Positions 8,546 to 16,280 are shown, counted from the stretch's first letter. The stretch: 64,000 nt of DNA from Blastocatellia bacterium (GCA_003168335.1 PMSM01000003.1:496001-560000), one strand, 5' to 3'. Made by a program: numbers and translations. The notes: generated by a model not told the origin, from the sequence alone.

Positions 8546-9012
8546 AAACGACCCATTGCGTCACCACAGTTGTAACCGTAAACCCTGACGCTGCCTTTGA
8601 GTGTGACATCCATCGCACGAACGGTCGGGGTTGGAGCTGGCGCTCCCGATTGAGAAAGCCACAATTCGCCCATTAGACTTTCGCGGTATCCGCCATCCAA
8701 GGTAATTATTCGGGTCTTGTCTAAGCCACGACTATGCACAAGATAATATTTCATGCGCGCGGCCCGCGCCTTCGCCTCGTTACGTCGACCGCGGCGACCG
8801 CCATAAATGATGATGTATCCCCGAAGGTTAGAGCGATTCTGTAGTTCGATGGCAAAGGAATCCAGACGCGCCAATTCATCTTCGCAGTTGATGTTGCCAA
8901 ACTCATCGAATTTGCGAAGGGAAGAGTTCGCTGACTCCTGCGGGCCACCGTGCGCCACTGAAGCCAGGAAAAGCACAGCGGCAACACAGAAAGTAATGGT
9001 CTTCTTTAGCAT
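8542..9012 (-). CDS. Secreted OmpA/BON-style small protein, unassigned (cassette gene)
   Basis: A 156-residue protein with signal peptide MLKKTITFCVAAVLFLASVAHG. The mature part (EDELARLDSFAIELQN, GYIIIYGGRRGRRNEAKARAARMKYYLV, RIITLDGGYRESLMGELWL) has the rhythm of an OmpA-type domain, in which a strand, a helix with Arg/Lys and a second strand recur; this is a structural guess. Repeat C ends 24 bases before its ATG. The C-terminus ends naturally (VYGYNCGDAMGRL) although its stop abuts half-site B. Confidence 0.78.
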   Translation of the reverse strand: MLKKTITFCVAAVLFLASVAHGGPQESANSSLRKFDEFGNINCEDELARLDSFAIELQNRSNLRGYIIIYGGRRGRRNEAKARAARMKYYLVHSRGLDKTRIITLDGGYRESLMGELWLSQSGAPAPTPTVRAMDVTLKGSVRVYGYNCGDAMGRL

Positions 9013-9035
9013 TCCTGCAAGTGAGCATTTGCCCC

Positions 9036-9136
9036 GCCGAACGATCGAATTGACCGGGCGCGGCGATTATGAACAACGTCGATTCCAACAATCAAGTTAA
9101 TCGCGACCCGCGCTCCGGTCCAACGCGTTGTTGGGC
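9036..9136 (-). repeat. attC-like repeat C
   Basis: On the minus strand the 101-bp element runs from GCCCAAC to GTTCGGC. Inner arms GTTGGACCGGAGCGCGG and CCGCGCCCGGTCAA pair with a one-base bulge. It starts 40 bases after the stop of the MOSC gene and ends 24 bases before the next start codon, the expected position of a cassette recombination site. Confidence 0.68.
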
Positions 9137-9176
9137 GGCGTACCTGGGCAACGGCGCTGATGCGCTTCACTATGTC

Positions 9177-9920
9177 CTACCCTCCCAGGGTGACGACTTG
9201 ACCGACACGAAGCTCGCCCGCCCTGACCACCGTGCCGTATACGCCGGCGTAATTCTCGTTCATACGAACAACAGTCTTCATCACTTCAGAATCTCGCTCG
9301 GCTGTGTCTGGGTCAAAATTAACCATGACACATCGCTCATCCCTCATAGTAACCCTGAGGGCTGCCCCGCTGTTCTCTTCACCAAACATCAATGTCCGGC
9401 CCACCCATCTGTCTTCCTCAAACGGCTCACCGCTATCTGTTTCGATCACCACGTTTGGTCGAAATCTGCGCAGGTCGCAAAGGTCCACGCCTCGTCCTGA
9501 TTCGCGCGCGACCGAGTGCACGGTGCCGAGGCTGATTACCGAAATCGGAGACTCGTCGAAGATGCCATGCTTGAGATTCATCAATTCGACATCACTGCCA
9601 TACCGGCTCGAAACTTCCTCCCGTAGTTCGTCGCTGCGGAGTTCGTACTCTTTCCCGTCCGGCGTACGAACGTGCGTCGGGAGCAGCTCGCCATTCTTAC
9701 TGTTGGCGTTGCTGTCGAGCCTTACTGGTTTATAGAGGAGCAACTGCGGTAATTTGCTCGCGCTCAGCCATGGGAACCCACTTTTGTCAGTGAGTCGCCG
9801 AAAAGCTAACCTACGATCACCCTCAATGCCATGCCAACTTAGCCTTGCAACATCCAGTAATTCACCGGCCATTGACTTAACTGGGTAACGAAAGATGGCA
9901 CTAATTCGTCCTAGTTCCAT
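9177..9920 (-). CDS. MOSC domain protein (molybdenum cofactor sulfurase C-terminal-like; cassette gene)
   Basis: A 247-residue protein that opens with the MOSC N-terminal barrel signature (ISAIFRYPVKSMAGE, then GIEGDRRLAFR) and continues with a MOSC domain (DLRRFRPNVVIE, GEPFEEDRWVGRTL, RDERCVMVNFDP with the conserved Cys). Such proteins bind or transfer sulfur on molybdenum cofactor in other systems; the local target is unknown. I use the ATG at 9920, with GGAGT five bases upstream, rather than a TTG five codons earlier. It is bracketed by attC-like sites D and C, with only 38 bases between site D and the start, so it forms the clearest cassette here. Confidence 0.88.
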   Translation of the reverse strand: MELGRISAIFRYPVKSMAGELLDVARLSWHGIEGDRRLAFRRLTDKSGFPWLSASKLPQLLLYKPVRLDSNANSKNGELLPTHVRTPDGKEYELRSDELREEVSSRYGSDVELMNLKHGIFDESPISVISLGTVHSVARESGRGVDLCDLRRFRPNVVIETDSGEPFEEDRWVGRTLMFGEENSGAALRVTMRDERCVMVNFDPDTAERDSEVMKTVVRMNENYAGVYGTVVRAGELRVGQVVTLGG

Positions 9921-9958
9921 ATGACTCCATAGCAACTCTATACTGTGACAATGTAGAC

Positions 9959-10064
9959 GCCCAACGTCTGAGTTGGCCGGGCGCGGCGATTACATTCAAC
10001 CTTTGCCGCACCAAGCAAGTTGAGAGAGTGGCTATCCGCGCCCCGGTCCAACGATTTGTTGGGC
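9959..10064 (-). repeat. attC-like repeat D (best-preserved copy)
   Basis: A 106-bp element with perfectly complementary 7-base ends, GCCCAAC and GTTGGGC, a short unpaired spacer on each side, and an inner stem in which GTTGGCCGGG.CGCGG pairs with CCGCG.CCCCGGTCCAAC, leaving single bulged bases. This matches the R''-L''-loop-L'-R' plan of integron attC sites. It lies 8 bases after the stop of the 10073-10300 gene. Confidence 0.75.
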
Positions 10065-10072
10065 GGGGTCCG

Positions 10073-10300
10073 CTAAGTGAGTCGGCGTTTGCGAGTTCGC
10101 CAAATCACGAAAGAAGAAAGCACACCGAGAAAAAAGAATACCACCGTGAGTGAACCCCAAAGATTCGCGTTGAGCCGTGCTCGTTCGGGAGAATAGTTTG
10201 GCGCACCAGAGAACGACGCGACCATAAGCAAGCCAAGCATGGAATAACCGGTCGCCAGGAAAAACAAGATTGTGATGATCCAGAGAGCGATTCTCTTCAT
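10073..10300 (-). CDS. Small two-helix membrane protein (cassette gene)
   Basis: A 75-residue protein with two hydrophobic helices (ALWIITILFFLATGYSMLGLLMVA and LWGSLTVVFFFLGVLSSFVIW) and a basic C-terminus RTRKRRLT. I start it at the ATG at 10300, which has GGA six bases upstream; a TTG at 10315 is the alternative. Site E ends 26 bases before this ATG and site D begins 8 bases after the stop, so the gene fills a minimal cassette. No family recognised. Confidence 0.72.
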   Translation of the reverse strand: MKRIALWIITILFFLATGYSMLGLLMVASFSGAPNYSPERARLNANLWGSLTVVFFFLGVLSSFVIWRTRKRRLT

Positions 10301-10326
10301 GCGATTTCCATTCAACCCACGAAGCC

Positions 10327-10436
10327 GCCCAACGATCTAATTCACCGGGCGCGGGCGATCATAATTCAAGGAACGATCTCACGAACAAGTTTGAGAAGCA
10401 CGCTGTCCCGCGCTCCGGTGGATTGAGTTGTTATGC
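10327..10436 (-). repeat. attC-like repeat E
   Basis: On the minus strand it runs from GCATAAC to GTTGGGC, 110 bp, with inner arms CACCGGAGCGCGGG and CCGCGCCCGGTGAAT. It begins 55 bases after the amidohydrolase stop. Its outer arm has drifted from the GCCCAAC of copy D, but the internal stem and loop bases are shared. Confidence 0.68.
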
Positions 10437-10491
10437 AGCGCGTCGGCCGGCCCGTCGGATCGCCGCGATAGAACCACCCGCCCGAACGTTA

Positions 10492-11841
10492 TCAGCCTGC
10501 GAGCGCGCGGCCCTGCTTGAATCGCATCGTAATGTGGCGCACGTTGCCAAAATCATCCAACGGATTGCCGCTCAATACCAGGAAGCTGGCCTCGTACCCT
10601 TCTCGCAAGCGCCCGATCTTTCGCCCAGGAAAAATGGCCTGCGGCGTCGTCTGAGTCCACATCTTGAGCAGCGTAAGATTATCGAATACCCCGAGCGGTT
10701 CAATTCCGTCGCCCAGCAGTGGCTGATGTCCGAGCAGGAATACTTCAGCTAACGCGGTGCCCTCGTAATAATCACTCCCGATGACGAGCCTTACGCGGTG
10801 GTTGGAAAGCGTGGCGATGTTCCGTTGGTAGATTTCGCGAGTAGGCGCGTAGTCTTCACTCTTGGAATTAATCACCTTCTTTCCGCCTATCACTGTGGTG
10901 ATGACGATGGTGCCTTTCTTTGCCGCAAGACCGGCATCTGACTCGCTAATGATCCAGCGGTCAATGCTTCGGTCGCTGAAACCGGCCGCAGCGCCGATCC
11001 GCAAACCCGGCAGGTGCGCAATGATGTCAACGCCGGCTACCAGGCACGCGTGAAAGTCTGCCGCCGTCTCGATGTGCGCGGAGACTCTAAGACCAACCGC
11101 GTGCGCGCGGCGCACCACCTCGCGCAACACCGCCGGGCTGATACCGCGTTTGTCGACGTAACTCGGATCGGCTTTACGCTTTTCGTACTCTTCGATGAAA
11201 CCCAGATAGACTTTGATGAAGTCGGGTTTTGCGGCGAGGATTCCGGGCCACTTGCGGTCGAGGTCGGCGATGTCATCAACCACAAAGAAAGCGCGCCCGT
11301 CCAGCTCAGCCTTGGTTAGTTTCAGATTGCCGCGCTCGACGGCACGCTCATTCAAAACTACCGGATGTCCTCCTGACGGCGTCAGCGGGCCATTCGCGTA
11401 AACAACTTCAACTGGGCTGTCCGGGTCCGAGGCAGGAATCGGGCCTGCCGATATCAGGTTACCCTGGTTCATCACATAAAAGATTCCCTGCTGGATGTAA
11501 GGCTTCAGTTCCTCTTGGGTGGGCGGACGGCTGATGTTGTGAGTGTGCGCCTCGGCAAATGGCGGGACCACGTACTGGCCTTTCAGATCTATTACCGAAT
11601 CAATCTTCGTTGGTCTTCTCAGTGTTAGATGGCCAGCCACACTGTAAAACGTAGCGGGAACGAACCGATTGCCGTCGAACCATTGACCGTTGGTGAATTC
11701 GTAGGACTTAGTCGCTAATGCATCGCGGGTTGGAGGTCGTTCTGAAACTGAGGCCAGACTCGCAAGATGGCTCAGCGAGATGATTAAGGCTGCGACTAGT
11801 CCCGCCAGGTTAATTCGTCTCATAGAAGCGAACGTCTTCAT
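10492..11841 (-). CDS. Exported amidohydrolase family protein (cassette gene)
   Basis: A 449-residue protein with a signal peptide (about 1-30) and an amidohydrolase metal-dependent fold. Visible metal-site motifs are HTHNIS near residue 100, HIETAADFHACLVAGVDIIAHLPG in the middle and VIGSDYY in the C-terminal part, ending with the composite beta domain KIGRLREGYEASFLVLSGNPLDD. Substrate is unknown; relatives include imidazolonepropionase-like and prolidase-like enzymes. Site E follows its stop. Upstream, where the next site would be expected, there is IS110 debris instead. At 1.35 kb it is large for a cassette gene. Confidence 0.88.
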   Translation of the reverse strand: MKTFASMRRINLAGLVAALIISLSHLASLASVSERPPTRDALATKSYEFTNGQWFDGNRFVPATFYSVAGHLTLRRPTKIDSVIDLKGQYVVPPFAEAHTHNISRPPTQEELKPYIQQGIFYVMNQGNLISAGPIPASDPDSPVEVVYANGPLTPSGGHPVVLNERAVERGNLKLTKAELDGRAFFVVDDIADLDRKWPGILAAKPDFIKVYLGFIEEYEKRKADPSYVDKRGISPAVLREVVRRAHAVGLRVSAHIETAADFHACLVAGVDIIAHLPGLRIGAAAGFSDRSIDRWIISESDAGLAAKKGTIVITTVIGGKKVINSKSEDYAPTREIYQRNIATLSNHRVRLVIGSDYYEGTALAEVFLLGHQPLLGDGIEPLGVFDNLTLLKMWTQTTPQAIFPGRKIGRLREGYEASFLVLSGNPLDDFGNVRHITMRFKQGRALAG

Positions 11842-11959
11842 TGTTTATGCAAATGCAACTCGAGATGAGAAATACACGAAGCGGATTGAGGAAAGTTCCG
11901 CGAGGTTGGATTTTCTGCAAGGACGCATAACGGATGGAGACATGTATGTTGAAAGTCCG

Positions 11960-12400
11960 GTCGGTTGACTAGAATGGGCTGCGGATAAGCAGCCAGTTCG
12001 AGGAGAAACGACGATGACAATTCAAGCTCAGTTTGTACCACGCAACTACGATGTGTTTGCCGGGCTCGACGTCGACAAAAAGAGCATGGCAGTAATTTTT
12101 ACCGATCACCAGCAATTGATGCAGTCCCTGCGGCTGTCTTATAGTGCGGCGCCTCGACCTCTAACAGAACGAACAGCAATAGCTGGAAGATTCGTGCTTG
12201 AGACAGAGGACCCGGGCCTTCGGGATCGCCCTCGAGAGGGCCGCATCCACGAGAGTGTGCCGATCATTGAGTCGGGCCACGCCTAGCAGTCAGTCTCTCT
12301 TCCTGGTTGGGGAAACAGCAGCTCAGACCAGTGGGCTGTGGAAAACTCTGCGCCAAAAACGCTCCGAGTTTCCCACAGTTGCTACTACTAACTTCATTAT
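11960..12400 (+). mobile_element. IS110-family remnant with internal deletion
   Basis: The left part has a short hairpin (GGCTGC..GCAGCC near 11972-11992), an AGGAG-type site and the first ~45 codons of an IS110 transposase. Downstream, sequence to about 12400 has no coding sense and may be the retained right end. Boundaries are approximate. The remnant lies between the amidohydrolase gene and attC-like site F and appears to have removed one end of that site. Confidence 0.5.
12014..12286 (+). pseudogene. Truncated IS110 transposase (N-terminal RuvC-like start only)
   Basis: The first ~45 residues (YDVFAGLDVDKKSMAVIFTDH then QQLMQSLRL) are the beginning of the DEDD/RuvC-like domain of IS110 transposases, including the first catalytic Asp in GLDVDK. 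After residue ~47 the frame turns into unrelated sequence and stops at 90 residues, against roughly 300-400 for the family. AGGAG lies nine bases before the ATG. The catalytic and C-terminal serine-containing domains are missing, so it cannot be active alone. Confidence 0.75.
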
Positions 12401-12453
12401 CAGCAAAACAAAAAGCAAACTCTTTCGCTCGCACCTATTGACATTCACATAGC

Positions 12454-12548
12454 AGTTGACCGGGCGCGGCGATTAGATCCAACCTTCGAGTCAATCAATC
12501 AAGTTAAGAAACGCGCGCCCTGCGCTCCGGTCCAACGACGTGTTGGGT
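12454..12548 (-). repeat. attC-like repeat F (one end lost)
   Basis: On the minus strand it begins with ACCCAAC (fits RYYYAAC), has the inner arms GTTGGACCGGAGCGC and GCGCCCGGTCAAC and the shared loop, but the terminal GTTGGGC-like end is replaced by unrelated sequence at about 12453. It starts 53 bases after the stop of the esterase gene. Confidence 0.62.
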
Positions 12549-12601
12549 TGCGACTCGGTAGAACTACGCCACGCTGACTTTTTGAAGCAGCAGGGTCTTT
12601 T

Positions 12602-13795
12602 CTAATTCATTAGCTTCTGAAGCTGGTCCTTCGCCTTCTGGTTATCTGGGTTCAATTTCAGAGATGTCTCGTAGTTTGTGACTGCCAGTGCCCTATCGCC
12701 TTTAACCAGGTATGATTCGGCCAGGCTGTTATAGGCATTAAATGATTTTGGATAAAGCGAAACGTTCAGCTTAAATAGCCCGATGGCTTTATCCACTTCC
12801 CGCAGCTCGTAGAGCAATGAATAACCCATCGAGTTGACGAGTTGCTCAGGCGGAAGCAGTTCGACGCCGATGCGCTCCGATACAGTCTTGAAATGTGAAG
12901 TGATATTGGATGGTGGATCCAGAAACGACGCCCAGACGGGTCTGTAACCCTCAAAGATGAATAACAAGCCATCATACAAACTCAACAGTGGTACGGAGCC
13001 GTGATCTTCCGCTTCGAAATACTTTAGTTTGGATCGCACACCGTGAGAATTCAGCTCAAGTAATCGCGCAAAAGTCCTGACTGTTTCCTCATTGAGCCGA
13101 GGATTATTGAAGGTTCCGATCTGCGGAGTGTTTGCCGCTGAAATGAAGACGCCATTGTGAAGCCCCTTCGCCGTTGCCAGAAATTCTTTTTCCTTTTTGA
13201 CGATAATCTGATTGTCCCACCACAGACTAGGATCAATTGCAAGTATCCCCTGAAAGGTCGCCGGCGCGGTGAGCAAAGCATGAAGTGCTAACAGCCCACC
13301 TAAGGAATGTCCGACGAGGATTCGGTATGGCAAGGTTCTGTAGCTTGCGTCGATCCGCGGGACGAGTTCCTCCCGCAAGAATCTCAAGAAGGCGTCCCCT
13401 CCGCCGCTTGAAGCCAATGATTTGCTTTCCTTTCCTATCTGAGTTGTGAGCGAATGGGTGGGAGTCAGATCCCTGTCTCGGTTCGTGTTTGGAATAGCGA
13501 CAACGATCAATTCGGGTATTTGATCATTGCCGTTTCGACTCATAAACTCCACCACACCGGTGGCCGTATGGAAAAGGGCATCGCCGTCCAGGAGAAATAA
13601 CACCGGGTATGCCTCCGGTGATTGGGCTTTACTGTTATAGGATTCTGGTAGGTACACCCAATACGGCCGCTCTTCGTTAAGGACGTTGGAGTGGAGCGTA
13701 AGCTTCTCTCCAATCTTGATCGCCGGATCTTTTTCCTGAGCCGCCGTTGCATTGGCCAGGATCACCAGCAACAGGAGCAGAAAAACTTTCTTCAT
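12602..13795 (-). CDS. Exported esterase D-type hydrolase with C-terminal TPR (cassette gene)
   Basis: A 397-residue protein: signal peptide 1-19, an esterase D/enterochelin esterase-type alpha/beta hydrolase core with VLFLLDGDALF and nucleophile elbow GHSLGG (Ser164), DPSLWW, then an AEDHGSVP stretch likely holding the catalytic His, and a C-terminal tetratricopeptide segment (FNAYNSLAESYLVKGDRALAVTNYETSLKLNPDN). AAAGGA lies about nine bases upstream of the ATG. The substrate is unknown; in related proteins siderophore esters or acyl esters are cleaved. Attc-like site F follows the stop and a decayed site G lies upstream. Confidence 0.88.
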   Translation of the reverse strand: MKKVFLLLLLVILANATAAQEKDPAIKIGEKLTLHSNVLNEERPYWVYLPESYNSKAQSPEAYPVLFLLDGDALFHTATGVVEFMSRNGNDQIPELIVVAIPNTNRDRDLTPTHSLTTQIGKESKSLASSGGGDAFLRFLREELVPRIDASYRTLPYRILVGHSLGGLLALHALLTAPATFQGILAIDPSLWWDNQIIVKKEKEFLATAKGLHNGVFISAANTPQIGTFNNPRLNEETVRTFARLLELNSHGVRSKLKYFEAEDHGSVPLLSLYDGLLFIFEGYRPVWASFLDPPSNITSHFKTVSERIGVELLPPEQLVNSMGYSLLYELREVDKAIGLFKLNVSLYPKSFNAYNSLAESYLVKGDRALAVTNYETSLKLNPDNQKAKDQLQKLMN

Positions 13796-13834
13796 ACTTC
13801 TAATCCTTTAGCGAAATATTCTAATCTCTTTGCG

Positions 13835-13904
13835 ACGCTTCTCGCGGAATCAAAGCGCGCGCCTACATTTGACGCGCGTAATCAGGTCCAGCGATTGGTT
13901 GGGT
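13835..13904 (-). repeat. Degenerate attC-like site G
   Basis: On the minus strand ACCCAACCAATCGCTGGACC closely matches the left end of sites D and F. The rest has only a short GCGCG/CGCGC stem and no recognisable right end. Position, upstream of the esterase start, is as expected for an array. Confidence 0.4.
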
Positions 13905-14204
13905 CGACCTGGAGTGGAACCACGCAACGTGATTTTCTGCCTCGCCCAGAAACCCCGCAAGCTGCGCGCTGCAACGTTCGTGGACATTCAACGATCGGCC
14001 GCACGCGGAGCGTCGTGACAATCGATTCAACCTGCCTTTTTCAAAGAGAATTGTGACGCGATCCAACCTTGCGCTAGGCAGCGGCGCCACACAACCAAAC
14101 TCAAGGCAAAGTCAGTCAGCTTCAGCGCATTGTTCGATGACTCCCCTGGTGGGCTGCGACGCATGCCCTGGAGATGCACCCCCCGGATTACCGGACACCG
14201 GTGG
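13905..14204. other. Intergenic region between esterase and hydrolase genes
   Basis: No credible gene. On the minus strand near 14125-14145, CGAACAATGCGCTGAAGC resembles the left end of another cassette-type hairpin, without a matching right end. The region looks like decayed cassette material. Confidence 0.4.
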
Positions 14205-15119
14205 TCAGTGTTTGGCAAAGAACACGAGAGCCGCACGGCGGCACTCCTCAGGGTATTCATTCCACATCTCATGCGTTGCGTTGGCAAGGATGATTCGCTC
14301 CTTCCGGGGCAGCAGCCTTTCAAGCTGGCTATCGATCATCCCGTGTAGCGTCAGACTGCGTTGGCCACTGAGCAGCAGAGTCGGCGCCTTGATGCGCCTG
14401 ACAGCTTCGAGCGGCAACGCTGGAAAGGCATCCTTTGACATCGTCAAGGCTCTCCACTCTGGTGCATTCTCGAGGAGAGCGCTCCGGACCTCAGGTGGAA
14501 GCGTGGCGAACGTCATCTTTTGATCGGTACCGGAGTAGCCCAGCTCGCCGAAGCCGTCGACGGCCGCTTTCACGCCCGCCTCGTCTCCCACTCGAAATCC
14601 GCGGGCCGCAGGCTCCCAGACCTTGGCCATGAATTCGGTGAAGAGCGGCTTACCTCCTTCCATCTCTGGCAACCATTGCAGCACCGGCGGTTCGGACAGG
14701 ACCAGGGACCGAACCAGTTCCGGATGCCTCGCAGCAAGGAGCAGGGCCACGTAGGCTCCATAGGAAACCCCGACGATGTGGGCCGGCGCCAGTTTTAGCT
14801 TCCTGATGAGCGCGGCAAGGTCGTCCGCATCAACAACAGCCGAGTAATCGGTTCGAGGTGCTACTCGGGAATTCGGGTAGTTGTACCGACGGCTGTATGC
14901 CAAGGTGCGATAGCGCTGGGAAAATGCCTCCATCTGCGGTTGCCAGACGCGGTAGTCGTCCAGACCTCCATGAACGAAGATGACCGCGACACCTTTGCCC
15001 TGATCAACGTAGTGCAGCTCCGCACCGTTCACTCGAACCTTCTTCGGGGAAGTCTGGGCGGTAGTGTTCTGGGCAAACAACGCAGCCCACAGCGCAAGGC
15101 AGATCGTTAGTCTCTTCAT
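14205..15119 (-). CDS. Exported alpha/beta hydrolase (cassette region)
   Basis: A 304-residue protein when started at the ATG at 15119, which has GGAGAG eight bases upstream and opens a signal peptide (MKRLTICLALWAALFAQNTTAQ); an in-frame ATG 17 codons earlier gives a non-signal-like leader. The fold shows HGG (oxyanion region, residues 50-52), nucleophile elbow GVSYGA (Ser119) and His in NATHEMWNEYP. At the usual acid position (LLLSGQRSLTLHG) there is no Asp, so the acid may be elsewhere or missing. Substrate unknown. Confidence 0.85.
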   Translation of the reverse strand: MKRLTICLALWAALFAQNTTAQTSPKKVRVNGAELHYVDQGKGVAVIFVHGGLDDYRVWQPQMEAFSQRYRTLAYSRRYNYPNSRVAPRTDYSAVVDADDLAALIRKLKLAPAHIVGVSYGAYVALLLAARHPELVRSLVLSEPPVLQWLPEMEGGKPLFTEFMAKVWEPAARGFRVGDEAGVKAAVDGFGELGYSGTDQKMTFATLPPEVRSALLENAPEWRALTMSKDAFPALPLEAVRRIKAPTLLLSGQRSLTLHGMIDSQLERLLPRKERIILANATHEMWNEYPEECRRAALVFFAKH

Positions 15120-15191
15120 GGCCGTTTCTCTCCTACGCGTTGCGTTGAAGTCCCGAAAGGGCGTTCGCATCGCCTTGCGCCCTGAGTCTGT

Positions 15192-15473
15192 CTATGACAT
15201 TCCCTGCAGTCCCATTAATAGGTTGAGCTGCCAGAGAAGCGCCACTAAGAACACCAGCACATCGAGCGCCAGGCGAAAATACCGCACTGGTCTATTAAAC
15301 GAATTAGCGTTCAATACAAAATGTAGCGTCATCGCCAGGATACACACAATCGTTACGACCGTTTGCATGGCCCAACTCTTGAAGTCGTGCAAACCGCGAC
15401 TCCCCGGAAAGAAGATGGCAAGCGCCAAAAGCAGCAGCGAAATAAGATCGATTGGTATCAAACGCTTGCGCAC
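15192..15473 (-). CDS. Small three-helix membrane protein
   Basis: A 93-residue protein with three hydrophobic helices (IDLISLLLLALAIFFPG, MQTVVTIVCILAMTLHFVL, LALDVLVFLVALLWQLNLLMGL). The GTG start at 15473 has no clear ribosome binding site. The frame is open further upstream, through VEQIIGHLSDYQT, to the TAA that ends the preceding gene, so the true start may be earlier or the two may once have been one frame. Function unknown. Confidence 0.6.
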   Translation of the reverse strand: MRKRLIPIDLISLLLLALAIFFPGSRGLHDFKSWAMQTVVTIVCILAMTLHFVLNANSFNRPVRYFRLALDVLVFLVALLWQLNLLMGLQGMS

Positions 15474-15493
15474 TGTCTGGTAATCCGAGAGAT

Positions 15494-15511
15494 GTCCAAT
15501 GATTTGTTCGA
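15494..15511 (-). repeat. attC-like left end I
   Basis: On the minus strand TCGAACAAATCATTGGAC matches the left end of site D (CCCAACAAATCGTTGGAC) at 15 of 18 positions. It lies 8 bases after the stop of the 15519-15917 gene, where a cassette site would start. No inner stem or right end follows. Confidence 0.4.
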
Positions 15512-15518
15512 CGCGCGT

Positions 15519-15917
15519 TTACTGATAATGGATGACTCGCAGGATGCGACCGTCGGCTTGAGCAATGTCTGCCACCGCCGTTCCGCCGTCATATCCCGGC
15601 GGCAGCGTGCCGGTAACCGTCCAAACGCCATCCTTCAACGTTGCTTTGTAAGGCTTTTCTTTTTCAATCTGAGCCTTGCCGTAGATTGGTATCCAAGCAG
15701 CAACAGCAATTGCAATTGCAGTTTGTTCGTCCGGTACATATCCATTCTGGGGCGTAAACGAATTGCCAGGCAAATCACTTTTTGGGTCGGTTGTTTTAGT
15801 GACGGCGCGGTCCTGTTTCTTTGGAACGATGACAGTCTGCTTCTTGCAGGCGTTGACGCCAACGATAGCAACCGACACCACCAATATAATGCCGAGAGAG
15901 GTTTTTATACGATTCAA
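15519..15917 (-). CDS. Putative lipoprotein, NTF2-fold/immunity-type small protein
   Basis: A 132-residue protein starting at a TTG (15917) without a strong ribosome binding site. The N-terminus LGIILVVSVAIVGVNACKK looks like a lipoprotein signal with Cys near residue 24, though the lipobox VNAC is not canonical. The rest includes AIAIAVAAWIPIYGKAQIEKEKPYKATLKDGVWTVTGTLPPGYDGGTAVADIAQADGRILRVIHYQ, which recalls NTF2-fold/YbbC-type small domains seen in phage and immunity proteins. Assignment is tentative. It is the most upstream minus-strand gene of the cassette-like run. Confidence 0.7.
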   Translation of the reverse strand: MNRIKTSLGIILVVSVAIVGVNACKKQTVIVPKKQDRAVTKTTDPKSDLPGNSFTPQNGYVPDEQTAIAIAVAAWIPIYGKAQIEKEKPYKATLKDGVWTVTGTLPPGYDGGTAVADIAQADGRILRVIHYQ

Positions 15918-15938
15918 TCGGTAGCGTAGAACTACGTA

Positions 15939-15961
15939 TTAGACCACACAGTGTGGCCTAA
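15939..15961. promoter_or_regulatory. 23-bp near-perfect palindrome upstream of the lipoprotein gene
   Basis: TTAGaCCACAC and GTGTGGcCTAA flank a single A, with one mismatch. It lies 22 bases before the lipoprotein start and could be an operator or the end of an upstream transcript. Confidence 0.4.
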
Positions 15962-16280
15962 GTCCGCTATGCGGCGTATTATACCCCGCAAAGCCCGATC
16001 CCGTCCCACGGAAAGCAGTAGCAAAATTCTTGACATGAGCTAGCAACTCTGTTATCAAGAGCGTGTTTTCATAGACGGTTTTGGGACTCCCGATCCTCAG
16101 ATCTGCTGAACCCGAAACCAAAAATCATAACAGTAGCGATAGATAGTAGTTAGTTGGCAGGATGCGCGCCCGATTTCGGAATTCGGATTGCGGATTTCGG
16201 AATTGCACAACCGGAGGCGATAAGCGACGGCTTTCGGGTTCTGGCTGAAATTGCCGTTTTTGGGCGGTTTTTGAGGGAAT

